Below, one piece after another: positions 1 to 12,830 of a DNA stretch of 64,000 nucleotides (positions are counted from its first letter, which is position 1; each line of letters starts with the position of its first letter). The notes below the pieces were generated by a model that was not told the origin of the DNA, searched no databases, and saw only the letters and a program-made list of their open reading frames with translations. This DNA is from Rehmannia glutinosa. Lineage: Eukaryota > Streptophyta > Magnoliopsida > Lamiales > Orobanchaceae. The DNA is taken from NCBI GenBank assembly GCA_016081115.2, contig CM071924.1, positions 91,030,616 to 91,094,615 of the forward strand, read 5' to 3'. A program made the position numbers and the translations under genes.

Positions 1-149
1 TAGCAGAACAAAATTACACTTTTTTCTTTCCAAATTTCGAATCACTGGACCCTATAAATACATGTGCTTAATGATCACTTTACACTGTATCATCATCTCG
101 AGAGCTCTTAAAACCAGTAAAATTACAAATTTTCAAGCTACTTCATACT

Positions 150-2616
150 ATGGCACCCATGTTCGATTTAATCAAAAATTTGAATAAGAGCAAGACCTTT
201 GGGCATTGAAAGTGCGTTTGGTTCGTGTTTACCAGAAACCAGCATTTAAAGACAATACAAAAATTGAAAGTATTGAATGCGTGTTTCATGATTCAGAGGT
301 ATGAATATTTTTTCAACTATTTTATTTTATGTAAACTAAATATAAATTAAATTGACTATTTTAAAATTTACGTTAATTTAAACATCTTGCAGGGCGAGAG
401 AATTCATGCAACCATAAGAAAAATGCATATGAAACAATACAAGAAGATGCTCAACGAAGGACGTATTTATGCAATTCGAGATTTTTTAGTCACTAATCAA
501 ATGGATAAATATAAAACTTGTGTGACTAAATATAAGATTATGTTTCATGGGAAAACACACATGTTTGAACTTTTTGACAAAAACTTTCCAAAGTTTATGT
601 ATGTTTTCAAAGACTTCACGGAATTGCTCGATGTTACGAAAGTTTGATGATACCGCTTTTGGTAAGTTATAAATTAATAACTTTATTTTCTTATTGTTTT
701 AATAACGATATTTATAATTTTAACTGTCTTTAATTTTAAACAGACATCATTGGGAGAGTGGTAATGATGCAATCTGCCGAAACAAAACAAGTTGAGGAAA
801 GGGCCACACGGTTTATGGATATAATTTTGGAGGATTTGGAGTAAGAAAACATTATATGTACTATATTTTTTTTTAAATTATATTGATATTTTAATTCAAA
901 ATGCCTTATTTATTTTTTTTCTATAATGCAGTAATAATCGTGTTACATGCACTCTATGGGAAGACTACGTTGATACAATATTGCCATATCTCGAAGAGCA
1001 CAGTCGAGAACCATTCGTAATTATTATTTAAATGTGTCGTGCTAAGGTGTATCGAGGTAATTTCGAATTTATTAAAATAATTGAACATTTTTCTGTTGAA
1101 TCTGACTACAAATTCTTTTTTTAAACATTTGCAACATTTAGGAGAGGTAAAAGTGTCCAACACTTATCATGTAACGAAATTGATTGTCGATGTGGAAGAA
1201 GAGGCCATTAAGGAATACAAGAGAAGGTATAACATTATAATTATTGGGACTGATAAAATTTTTTATCTGTAAATATTTGATATAAATATATTTTCAATTT
1301 GTTTAGTTAGATTAATTGACATAATACTTTTTAATTCAGCATTGTCAATGTTAGCACCCCCACGTGTTCGATTAGTTATCGTACTTTGCCATCCAATCAG
1401 TCTGTTTCGGAGGATTTAACATCCGGCAAATCTTTTTTCCGAACGATAGAGCAGCTTTATTCAAATCGAGAGGTGATAATTTCATTTGACTTTTTTTTTA
1501 AATATTTATTGTTTTAATTTAAACATTGCAAAAAAACATTTCCCATAAATTAGAAAAAATAAAAACTAAATATTTGATTTAATTATTATTATTACAGATT
1601 GGAAGTTTTTGGATATGTGGTACAATAATCTCATTTGTTGGAGATTGGTGGTACTTATCTTGCCCACATTGTCCAAAGAAACTGAAAGAGGCAGGAGAGA
1701 AATTGTACTGCTTTGGTTGTGGCAAATTTCCTGAAAATGGGAATTTAAGGTATTTATTTATTTACTATGCGAAATAAATTCTTGGCTTATTAATAGTAAA
1801 TAATTATTACTGACTTAATTTCTTATGACTTTTATTAGGTACAAGCTGGAAATTCAAGTGGTAGATAATACTGGAAATGTTCCGTTTCTTTTGTGGGACC
1901 GTGATTGTGAAAAACTCATAGGAAAACCATGTGCAATTCTTAGGAGTGAACATATGGATGTATGTACAATGGTTTTTAATGCTTATATATTATAATTTCA
2001 TAGTTGATATATTTTAACATTTTTTTATTCTAATAGATGCCTAATGGACAAGACATTCCGGATGACATTGCAAGTCTGATTGATACACAAGCCTTTTTTA
2101 AGGTGCAAGTTAAGGGAGATCAGTTGAAGCATTATGACAGATCCCTAACTGTTCTGAAATTGACTAAAAATCCAGAATTGATTAAAAAATTTGCAGGAAT
2201 GTTTGCAATTGAGAGTCAGGTAATAACTATATAATTTTGTTTACTTAAATTATTAAGTTTTAAATGTTTTAATTTACATATTTAATGAATTGTTACTGCC
2301 ACTGTAGGAATCAGACTTCCTGTCCAAGGTACACGGTGATGGAGAGTACGAAAAGGTCTGCAATATATTTATGTCTTAATACTAAAACTCTTTTTATTAA
2401 TTTGTGGGAAATAAGTAAAAAAGATCTTTTTTGCAGGATGATTCCTCGGAAGATGAAGTCAATACTCCAAGTAAGGAGCATAAGCAGAAAGAAATAGTGA
2501 AGGAAAGCCCGTCTTTTAAACGGGCACTTTTCGAAGATTTTGCATCTTCTACAAGTGCAAAGAAGTTGAAAGAGTTCATTAAGAAGGAGAAAGAGGGTGA
2601 CAATCAGAAGAAATAG
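150..2616 (+). pseudogene. Helitron RPA70-like single-stranded-DNA-binding protein
   Basis: Encodes a replication protein A large-subunit-like protein, expected to bind single-stranded DNA during rolling-circle transposition. Eleven exons can be traced with GT-AG borders: 150-298, 393-660, 744-840, 932-1055, 1142-1227, 1339-1470, 1599-1749, 1839-1958, 2037-2218, 2309-2354 and 2438-2616. The first exons resemble the first OB fold (GERIHATIRKMHMKQYKKML), the middle one the second (CTLWEDYVDTILPYLEEH). Exon 7 carries a CPHC...CFGC zinc ribbon typical of the third OB domain (DBD-C). The last exon is acidic then Lys-rich and may be a nuclear signal. One-base frame breaks are visible near 200 and near 645. 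The domain assignment is strong; the exact exon ends are read by eye. Confidence 0.85.
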
Positions 2617-3893
2617 TTTTTCGTTGGATTGGTAGTTTTATATATTTACTTCTTAGGATATTTGACTAGGTTTTTTTTTTGGTTTAATTTGAATAAATGA
2701 ATGACAATTTGTCATTTCATTATAGGGCAATTTCTATTATTTGGAACAATTGTTGATTTTATTGTTTTCATTCAGTACTTAATGCCATTGTTTTGATTTG
2801 AATTTTTTATTATTCTTATGAAGTTTTTCAATTAGAGTTTTAACATTTTATTGTTATTTATCAATCTGAACTGTCAATATTTGCCCTAAGGTATTTTCAG
2901 AAATTTAACAATTTAAAAATGGCCAACAAAAAATATCTATGAAAAGCATGTCTTATATCTAAAAAACAGTAAAACTGATCGAATTTATTTAAAAAAGGAA
3001 GAAAGACCCCCTAGCACCCGCAGGATTCCACTACACTCATGGTGTAGGGTCAAGAAGGTTTTTTGCATAGAGGGCTCTTTTTTTGGTCTTGCAGAAAAAA
3101 AAAAAGGGGAATGACATCAATGAGATAGTACATAATCATAAAACATGATCGAAATAACTTGATAAACAAACAGATACATAATGTAATTGAATCATGCATT
3201 CAAAAGAACATCACTAAAGAACACACTGACACATTTATAATTTCAACAAATATGACTTTAGATATTTAGTCAAAATTTTCAGATAAACACCTTTAAGAAA
3301 AGACAGAAGTTTAATATATTGCATCATTTCTTCTGCCTGATAATACATTTGTAGGTCAATATACCTTTAAAACCTTTGAAATTGTAAATAAATAAATATT
3401 TGGTATAATAAAATATTTTCAGTTTCTATAGGTATTACTTGAAGAAACATTAAAATATACAATTTACTGTTAAAATAAATTTGAAACAAAATATTACCTA
3501 TAGAAATTGGAATTGATTTCAAATTCTACTTTATCAAATTTTTTCTATTTAAAATTTTGTCAAAACTAACCTAAACCGAATTTAAAAAATAATTTAACAT
3601 ATACTGTATAACAAATTTGTGAAGATCTGAATGTTTTTCAATAATCCATATAAGGTTTGATTAAAGTTAATTAGTATGCTAATTAAGTATGATTATTGAT
3701 TATGAAGAGATTTCATTACAAATAATTAGTCAAATATACCTTATAAACCAAATAAAAAACTGTTAATAAATATATAGGTATATCTGCTAAATTCGGATTA
3801 TATAAAATATATGGTAGGAATATATTCATTAATAAGGTGACTGATTTTGATTCTTGATCATCAAGACTTACCATTACTAGAGGCCACAACCAA
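2617..3893. other. AT-rich spacer between the two Helitron 1 genes
   Basis: No gene is recognised here. It holds the 3' UTR of the RPA gene, long A/T runs, and a small perfect hairpin (CTACAC, 5-base loop, GTGTAG) near 3031-3048 in an otherwise GC-richer patch at 3005-3070. The end of this stretch should contain the Rep-helicase promoter. Confidence 0.5.
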
Positions 3894-3900
3894 TATAAAT
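3894..3900 (+). promoter_or_regulatory. TATA box of the Rep-helicase gene
   Basis: TATAAAT lies about 140 bp before the ATG at 4035. It is followed by a purine/CA-rich leader with AACTC- and CATCAAC-type 5' UTR sequence and no upstream ATG that I noticed. The position suits the start of the transcript running into the Rep-helicase exons. Inferred from motif and placement only. Confidence 0.5.
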
Positions 3901-4101
3901 ACCCACAGAGAGTTCACATTACAATTATCATAATCAAAACTCAACTTAAAAGGCACAGAGAGAAATATTTAACACAACTCGATCATCAACAAAAAGAGGA
4001 AGGCAGACATACAAAACCACGAAAAGATATCACAATGCGGCATATTAAAAGCTCGACTGTACTCGGCAAAAAACGGACAAGGGATAACATCACCGAAGAT
4101 G

Positions 4102-6537
4102 GTATCAAATTTTTTTTTTTTGAAATTATATTTGAATAGGTGGATATAGAAAATATGTTAATAAGTAGTGATAGTTTATGTATGAAGTTCAGAATTAAAT
4201 ATAAACTTATCTGTATTTTATATTAATCCAGTGCCTATGAAAATGTTTTCTTTTTGTAAAATTCGAACTTGACCCTGAAAATACAACAAGAAAATATTGT
4301 AAGTAACAGGTAACATGAGATGCACGATATGAAATATGTATTTCTTATACTTATCTGTAGATTTTATGATTCGATGTTGTTTGATTTGTTTCTTCATTAC
4401 CTGAAAAGTTAGATACTGATAAACGTTATACAAGTTCAATGACCTAATCATATTAATATTTTTCATAGTAATATGTTAACAAAAAAAATTCTATATTATA
4501 TTCGAATACATAATATAGTTTGATTGTAAGGAAAGATGAAGATTATTATGGAGATAGGAAAGATGAAATCAGAAATGTAGTAAACATTATTCGACTACAT
4601 AATATAATTATTATTACCTTGAAAATCACATAGTCAAACATATTCATAATTGTGAGCATTTAGTCTCATAACACACAAAAAAAATATTAGTGAGATTTAT
4701 AATATCCAGTAATACAATTAAAAAAAATAGATTTCAGACTGTTTCTTCAAAACCAAAAATGCCTTTTAAACTTTCTTACTATATAGTACAAAAATAAAAG
4801 ACAAGAACATGTTCACATTTCTTTACCGAGGATCCGAAAAAAATCTGAAAATTTTACTATTATGCAAAGTAATAACATTAGAAAAAATGTAATATTTACA
4901 ACTGTTTCTTCAAAGAAAAAACCTCTTAAACTTTTGTACTACATAGTACAAAAATAAAAGTTAAAAAAATCTTCAAGGATCATTAATATATCTGAAAAAA
5001 ATTTGCAATTTTTTTATTTTATAAATTATGAAATGTATATATCTAAACTTAAAACACTTCATCCGTATGCACAATAGAGAAAACACGTATCGGAACAAAT
5101 ATACAGATCTTTAAGATTTCAGTGCAAAACCACAAATAAAAAAACAAATATAAATACTTCTATACAATCCATTTACAGATCTAAAAAAAAATAGAAAACT
5201 TTACCTTGGATACGGACGAAACACATATCTTCAACTTTTCTCTTTTTTAAACATGCAAACAGGAAAAAAAAATGATCAGTAGACATAACAAAATCGGAAG
5301 TTTGAAACGATGAAAAATAAAATAGGGAAAAATAAATATTTACCTCCAAATTGACATTTATCCGAGATCTTCTTTTCGTATTTTGAACACACAATATTGT
5401 TAATGTTTAGTCAACACACATATCCCAGTGCAAAAATTAGGATTAGAAGAAATGTTATCGAGATTTTTAGTTTTTTTTGAAAAGTATCAAAAACAAAATG
5501 ATTTTTTTTCATTTTCAGATCCAAAACCATTTTTACACTAAACTGAAAAATGATTTTTCGATCTACAAAATCGACAAGTAGAACATTGTTTTTGGTTTTT
5601 GATCTGAAAAATGAAAAAAGTTGAAGGTTTGTGATGGTCGAGAGGCTGATAATCGAGATTTTTTGTTTTTAAAAATCAATAAAAACCAAAACATTTTTGT
5701 TCATTTTCAGATCTAAAACCAATTTCTATAATAAACTGAGAAATGATTTTTCGATCTAAAAATAATAAGCTTGAACAGAAAACACATGTTTTACAAACTG
5801 AAAAAATGAAAACTCTGAAGCAGTGAGGTGGGTGAGAGGCGGAAGTAGGTTAGATAGAAATGGGCAAAATGTATAGCAGATATGTTTGGGTGAGAGCCGA
5901 GAGGAGGAGATGATAGATAGGATTAGGGTTTATTTTTAAAAAAAAAATTAAAAAAGTGGATCACTTTTTGGTGTAATCCCCACCGTACATTTGTTAAATC
6001 TTGACTCTACATTTTGCAAGAACTCTCTAGAATTCATTCTTGCAAGTTACACGTGTTCAGCAACACAAAGTAAGCTGAACTTAATCATGTTGTGGGCTAA
6101 TTTTAATGGGCTTTAATAAGCTCCAAATGGGTTTATTCAAAAAGCCCTAAACTATGCATAATTGGGTTTTATTCATTTGTGTTGTGGGCTTTTGCATTGA
6201 TTATGCTATGATTTATTTTATTGTATTTTTTATTTTAATAAATTAAATATAGATGAAATAGTTTATTAGATGATTTAATTTTTAAATGTAGCCTGAATAA
6301 TATAAAAAAGAATTTACGTGCTTCATTTTTCAATTTAATTGAAATTTATTAATTTTTATATTATTTTATTTAACATAAAAAATGTAATTAATTTATTTTG
6401 GTATAAAAATAGTGCTTAATAATTTGTAATATTTTAATTTTTCGGAAATGAGATAATATATATATATATTATATTTTTATTTGTATATCATTTGTGTATA
6501 AATTTTGTATATTTTATTATTTTGTTTTTTTAAATAG
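4102..6537. other. Large first intron of RepHel with internal repeats
   Basis: Between the donor at 4102 and the next recognisable exon at about 6538. It contains two pairs of diverged direct repeats. One pair at 4734-4805 and 4905-4965 shares TGTTTCTTCAAA and AGTACAAAAATAAAAG. The other, at 5458-5580 and 5652-5765, shares CATTTTCAGATC and GATTTTTCGATCTA. The GC-richer end (5820-5940), read on the minus strand, has an AAACCCTAA element and several AG/GTAA-type donors, so a captured host gene fragment is possible but not shown. Confidence 0.4.
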
Positions 6538-6802
6538 AAAATGGGAGCATAGCATGGATAACATCTATAGATGGATCTAAAAGAGTTGTATTGAACAATT
6601 GTTTGAACAAGATTACTTATCCATAATATATATATATATATATATATATATTTGTATATAATTTGTGTATACATTTTGTATATTTTATTATTATTTTGTT
6701 TTTTTGAAATAGAAAATGGAAGCATAGCAAGGATAACATCTCTGAGATGGATCTAAAAGAGCTGGATTGAACAATGGGTCGAGCAAGATTACTTATCCAT
6801 TT
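6455..6802 (+). repeat. Tandem duplication of a small RepHel exon and its intron
   Basis: Two copies of about 170 bp (about 6455-6622 and 6630-6802), each made of a TA-rich run, GTATATTTTATTATT, a polypyrimidine tract plus AG, and an exon reading GAAAATGG(G/A)AGCATAGCA(T/A)GGATAACATC. Only the second copy runs on into sequence ending at a plausible donor (ACGGTACATT, about 6832). A third, more diverged exon with the same GAAAATGGGA start follows at 6933. The duplication probably arose by slippage within the TA tracts. Confidence 0.7.
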
Positions 6803-9800
6803 TCCAACTCTCTCTCGGTGACATCACAAACGGTACATTGTATTTTATTATTATTATAATACTTATTAATAATTAGTTAAATATTATATATATTTGTATT
6901 AATATGATTTTTTTATTACTTTCTTTTAAACAGAAAATGGGATCAGAGCGGGAAGAATGACTAGAAATGGCCATAAAAGTATTATTTCAAATAATGCTTC
7001 GAGCGTGGTTGTTTATCGTTTTTCAAACACGAATATTGGTGATAGTGGAAAAGGTATATTCAAAATTTACTTTTTAATTTCTTTGTATCGTATTACATAT
7101 TAAGATGTGATTGAAATATTTATGTTATATTTTATTATTTTGGAAAAATAGTTTCCAGGAGGAGACCACCAAATCAAAACAATATTAAGAATCTGAACAA
7201 TTCTTATTATCCTCCGACCTCGGCGTCCTCCAATATTTCGCATGTCTCTGAAATTATTGACCTTACTATGGATGACTCTGTTGAAACTGCTTTGAACTGC
7301 AATCCAAATACAGTACCGGACAATACAGTAGAGTCAAATACAACTACATCTCGATTACATGACACAATTGCAACCATTAACAATGGTGAGAACATTTGTT
7401 TCATATATTTAAGTTATTTTATTTCACGTATGTTATCAAATTTTTAATGTGTAATGTAAAATCAATATTTATAGAAATCGTTTTTTACAGATTACTGGGA
7501 TATCGGTGATGCAAGTTGCACTTGCCAATTTTGTGCGGCAATGTTTTGGTATGAGGAGAGGATTCAATCCCATGTCAGATCTACTTGTCCAAAATATGGA
7601 TCGTGTTGCAGTCACGGCATTATTCAACTTCCTCCTATGAAACAACCACCTACTTTGCTTCGTGATCTATTGTATGGAGACAGCGATAAAAGCAAGCACT
7701 TTCAAGAAAACATAAGATCGTATAATAGTATGTTTTGCTTTACATCAATGGGAGGAAAGATCGATACTGACATCAACAGAGGTCAAGGTGCTCCAGTATT
7801 CGGATGTACGGACAAAACTATCATTTAATTGGCAGTTTACTGCCGTCGGATGGTTCAACACCTAAATTTGCACAACTTTATATATACGATACAGAGAATG
7901 AGATAAATCATAGAATGAATGCCGTAAGGTATGTTTTTTATTATTTCTTAATTAATTAAAAAAATTCAATATTATATCCAGATACTAGATATCTATATCT
8001 ATATATATAATGTTAACTATTAATTTTCGACGTGATTTATTCTCAGTAGGCAAGGAAGTGATACTAATAATGCACCAAGAAGATATAGTTGTCGGACTAC
8101 GTAAAAATGTTAGATGAAAATAATATATTGGTTAAAACCTTGAGTAGTAGCAAGAGAAAAGATGCGAGAATGTGCAAATTCAAATGTCAGATTACGTCTT
8201 ATTGGTAAAAGAGGCAAGGATGCTAGAAGATACAACTTGCCATCGAGCTCAGAGGTCGCCGCTTTGATTGTTGGTGATTTTGATCAGGCTTTAGGAGAAA
8301 GAGATATATTGATTGAAACAAAAACCGGACAATTGCAGAGGATAAATGAGTTGAATCTGCGTATTTGGCATTCGTAAAGTATCCTTTGTTGTTACCTTAC
8401 GGTGAGGATGGCTTTAGAGAAGATATTCCATTTTCGGACTTGAAGAATAGAACTCATGGAGGAAGGAAAACAATTAGTGTTCGAGAATTTTTGCGCACGG
8501 TTGCACGAAAAGGAATAACGAAGCTTCTACTATTTTGTTTTCAAGAAGATTGTTTCAATGATTTGTCGTGGATGCTTATACAATGGTTGAATCGGCCCGA
8601 TTGAAATATGTGCGCTTACATCGAGGAAGAAGTTGCGTTGTGATATCTATAAGGGTCAGAGATCTTCATCTTGAATGGAGACACGATCCCGGATCACAAG
8701 GCAAACGAATTATACTTCCGTCGAGTTTTTCTTTGGAGGAGCACGCTTTATGATACAAAATTATCAAGATGCGATGGCTATATGTAGATGGGCGGTTATC
8801 CCGATCTATTTATAACATTCACCTCCAATCCAAAATGGCCCGAGATTGTTCGTTTTTTTTTTTAGAGAAGAGAAATCTTAATGCCGAAGACCGCCCGGAC
8901 ATTATTTGCCGAATATTTAAAGTTAAACTGGATGCTCTTATCAAGGATCTTCGCCATAATCGATGTTCGGGAAAGTTGTATCGAGTTCTTGAATCCTCTT
9001 CCATAGTTTATCACTTTTTGTATTATTATGATATATTATTTATTTTTTTTTTACATTTATTTATTTGTTTTCATTTTTTACTTTTACGATTATATATACA
9101 ATAGAATTCCAAAACGTGGCTCCTCATGCTCATATATTCTCTTTCTCGGCCAAAGAAGATAAATATCCAACTACGGATGATATAGATAGAATCATATCGG
9201 CGGAGATACCGAGGGACGGCGATGATCCGTTCTATTTTGCGGCCGTTAGAGATTTTATGATTCATGGTCCGTGTGGCGAAACAAGGAAAAATTCTCCGTG
9301 CATGGCTGATGGTCGTTGCACGAAACATTTTCCTAAAAAATTTGTGGATGCCACATTTATTGATGAAGAAGGTTATCCACGTTATCGGCATAGGGATAAT
9401 GGAAGGATTGTCGAGAAAAATGGTGTTTCTCTTGATAACAGATACGTCGTGCCGCATAATCGTCAATTGCTACTTAAATACGGTGCCCACATTAATGTAG
9501 AATGGTGTAATCAATCTAGATCAATCAAATATTTGTTCAAATATGTCAATAAGGGACATGATCGGGTGACTGCATCATTCTATCAGAGCAGTGGTGATGA
9601 AGAATCAGGGAAAGTTGTAGATGAAGTGAGCATGTATTACGATTGCAGATATGTTTCATCGTGTGAGGCATCATGGAGATTACTGGGATATGAAATTCAA
9701 TATAAATATCCTCCAGTTGAACGTCTTAGTTTCCATCTCGAGAACGAACAAAGTGTAATATTTCATGATTCTGAAAGAATTGACGATGTTCTGAAGAGAA

Positions 9801-12191
9801 CCACTGTCAGAGAAAGCATGTTTTTGGCTTGGATGGAAGCCAATAAATTATATCCTGAAGCCAGAGAATTGACCTATGCTGAAGCTCCTACAAAATTCAC
9901 ATGGAAATCACAATTGAAGAAATGGGAGCCGAGAAAGTCCGGATATACTATAGGTCGTGTTTTCTATGTTCCTCCAGGGTCTGGTGACATGTATTATCTG
10001 AGATGCCTTATCAATGTTGTGCGTGGTGCTACGTGTCATGCTGATTACAGAAAGGTACATGGTGTGCAACATAGTTCTTATCGTGAGGCCTGCTATGCTC
10101 TGGGTTTGTTAGAAGACGATAAAGAGTATATTGACGGCATCATTGAAGCGAGTCACTGGGCATCTGCTGAGACTCTCAGGAGTTTGTTTGCATCATTATT
10201 GTCTTCAGATTCTTTGGGCCGACCTGAGGAAGTGTGGGATAAATGCTGGGAACTTCTTTCAGACGATATTTTATATAGACGGCGCATTCTATTTCAACAC
10301 CAAGGTATATACATTACATATTATATTTTATACTTTATATAAATATACTTATATTTTTCTTCATTTCTTTTTGAATTAATAAAAATTAAATTATTTATTG
10401 TGATTTTAATTTTTTTTTCTTTTGATAGATCTGGTTCTAAGTGAGAATGAAATTAAGAATCTTGCACTTTCGGAAGTTGAAAAGTTATTGCGAGCCGTGG
10501 CATGAGTCTCACGTGAGTTTTGTACGATGCCATTTCCAAACATTGACAATGTCGAATTCAGCAAAAAGCAGTTGGTTTACGACGAGTTACGATACGATCG
10601 TAAGGCCTTAGCCGCTGAGCACAAAGATCTTATGTCAAACCTTACTGATGAGCAAAGGCACGTATATTCTGAAATCATGTGTGCGGTTCAATCAGATAGA
10701 GGTCGTCTTTTCTTTGTATATGGATACGAGGTAGTCTTTGGTAAAACCTATTTGTGGAGGGCATTATCTTGGGGTTGAGATCAAAAGGACAAATTGTACT
10801 TAACGTGGCGTCGAGTGGAATAGCGTCTCTTCTTTTGCCCGGTGGGAGGATCGCACATTCTCGATTTGTTATTCCTATAAATCCACATGAAGGATCGAGT
10901 GTGAAATCAAAGTTGGCGATCCACTTGCTGAATTGATTGTGCGTAGTAAACTAATAATATGGGACGAAGCTCCAATGATGCACAAGCATTGCTTTGAGGC
11001 TGTGGACACCACTATAAAAGATATTATGGAGACCGTCAAACCAGGAAGTCAGTATATCCCATTTGGAGGCAAAACGGTTGTGTTTGGTGGAGATTTTTAG
11101 ATGAGATATTGCAAATCGCACCCAAGGGAAGTCGGCAGGATATAAATCAATGCCACGATAAATTCTTCGCATTTATGGAGGCATCAGACCGTGCTTAGGT
11201 TAACTAAGAACATGCGGCTTCAAAAAGACTAGGTGAAAGCGATGATTATGCGGATTTGGTTAAGTTTTCGAATGGATTGCAAATATCGGAGATGGAACAC
11301 TTGGAGGAGAAAATGATGGTTCTGCTACTATTGACATCCCTGAAGATATTTTGATCGAATCAAATGGTGATCCTATTTCGACTATCATTGAAAGTACTTA
11401 TCCAATGTTTAAAGATGCGATCGAGGATCCGACTTATCTAAAGGAAAGAGCTATTTTGGCACCTACTCGATGTGGTTGAGTCGATAAATCAATATATGAC
11501 CTCTTTGAACACATCAGAAGGTCAGACTTATCTGAGTTCGGATAGCACATGCAAATCGGACGCTAATGTTGATTTCTTACATGATCTGCATACACCGGAA
11601 TTCTTAAATGGGATAAGATGTTCGAGTACCTAATCATGAAATTCATTTGAAGGTTGGGACTCCTGTTATGCTCCGAGAAATATAGACTATTCAAATGATT
11701 TGTGTAATGGTACACGATTGGTGATTACAAGGCTTGGTAAACATGTGCTTGAATCCAAGATTCTCACTGGAGCCAATGCAGGTCATAAAGTGTTGATCCC
11801 GCGAATGACTCTTACACCTTCTGACCTCAGGATTCCCTTCAAGTTCCAACGAAGACAGTTTCCTTTGATCGTGTCGTATGCCATGACCATAAACAAAAGC
11901 CAAGGACAGTCTCTCTCGAATGTCGGTCTATTTCTCAAGAATCCGATTTTTGATCATGGCCAATTATATGTGGCAGTTTCTCGAGTTACCAATCGACAGG
12001 GACTGAAAATATTAGTTTGCGGTGACGATGCGTCAAACAACAAACAAACAACTAATGTTGTATACAAAGAAGTATTTCAAAATTTGTAATTTTTTTGTGC
12101 AATTGTAATTTGCTTTCTCAGACTTTTGTAATAGATTATATTTTGGTATTGTAATTTCATTTATATAGCAACACCACGGCCCGTAAACACT

Positions 12192-12219
12192 CCCGTGCAT
12201 CGCACGGGTAAAAAACTAG
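12192..12219 (+). mobile_element. Helitron 1 3' terminus (hairpin plus CTAG)
   Basis: Stem CCCGTGC (12192-12198), loop ATC, stem GCACGGG (12202-12208), then TAAAAAA and CTAG, followed by T. This is the standard Helitron 3' signal for ending rolling-circle transfer. Confidence 0.93.
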
Positions 12220-12433
12220 TATATATATAATAAGAGACGCTTCTGGAAATAGTAAGCCGGATTTTTTTCCCGCTCTTTTTTCACTATATAAATAGTATTT
12301 ATCGAAATAAATTTTATTAAATACAAATTAATTAATGGTTAATTAAAGGTAAAAATAATTATTAAGGCAATAAAATCTTGGTTAAAGTTCTCAAAAAAAA
12401 ATGTGTGTTAAAACATTCCTTACGATGCCAAGA

Positions 12434-12830
12434 CTTGCCAATTTGGTGCGATAATTTCAATTAATGGTGATATTAATGGTAAGGCTATACAATATTAGTT
12501 AAACCTTTCCTTATATTTCATTACAAATGTTATTGAAAATTGTCTATATATAAACGGCAAGATATTCCAAACCCACATAAACAGAATTTAAAAATACTTG
12601 CCAACCAAGTTTGTTAATTTCAATTAATAATTAATGGTAAGCCGATACAATCTCGGTTAAAAATATTAAAAAATTCCTTATGTTTCGTTATATACATTTA
12701 CACAAATTTTCTATATATAAATTCAATATTCAAATTCACGTAAATACTAATTAAGAATTGCTTGCCAAGGAAGTTTGTTAATTTCAATTAATGGTAAGAC
12801 GACACAATCTCTGTTAAATTAAATTAATGT
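12434..12830 (+). repeat. Three degenerate tandem repeats of about 164 bp
   Basis: Units start with CTTGCCAA at 12434, 12597 and 12761. Each contains AATTTCAATTAAT...GGTAAG and ACAAT(A/C)T...GTTAAA. They lie in the 5' leader of Helitron 2, between its terminus and the RPA start. No coding content was seen. Confidence 0.6.

Larger units (their letters stand above)
4035..12089 (+). pseudogene. Helitron Rep-helicase (RepHel), disrupted
   Basis: The Helitron transposase: an HUH rolling-circle nuclease fused to a PIF1-type helicase. Exon 1 (4035-4101, MRHIKSS...) is followed by a 2.4-kb intron and several small exons (about 6538-7386), then the main body from 7491. A zinc-binding N-terminal part reads CTCQFCAAMFWYEER. 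The Rep domain (about 8160-10300) shows the HUH motif as APHAHI at 9121-9138 and the tyrosine motif KYLFKYVNKGHD near 9528-9558. Helicase parts run from about 10527, with a walker-B-like IIWDEAPM near 10956-10979 and motifs V-VI (YAMTINKSQGQS, YVAVSRVTNRQG) at 11878-12000. Frame breaks occur near 7810, 8105, 8360, 8560, 8790, 10505 and repeatedly at 11090-11690. The walker A is spoiled. Family assignment is secure; function is very unlikely as written. Confidence 0.88.
1..12219 (+). mobile_element. Helitron 1 (autonomous type, 5' end beyond window)
   Basis: A rolling-circle transposon identified by an RPA-like gene (150-2616) followed by a Rep-helicase gene (4035-12089) and a canonical 3' end: a 7-bp-stem hairpin at 12192-12208, a short A-rich spacer, then CTAG at 12216-12219 followed by T. 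Helitrons insert between A and T without target duplication, which fits. The 5' TC end is not in the window; in the related second Helitron the RPA start lies about 1 kb inside the 5' end, so the missing part is probably under 1 kb. Both genes carry frame breaks, so as written the copy is not autonomous. Confidence 0.9.

Noticed and set aside
3005..3070. GC-richer patch with a hairpin as an ncRNA or SINE
   Set aside because: Too short, with no A/B box or tail; only a 6-bp stem.
6630..6650. (TA)n tract as an origin or regulatory site
   Set aside because: A simple repeat at the joint of a tandem duplication in an intron; nothing else supports a function.
9071..9466. 131-residue minus-strand frame
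   Set aside because: Shadow of the RepHel nuclease domain, which has the clear HUH motif on the plus strand.
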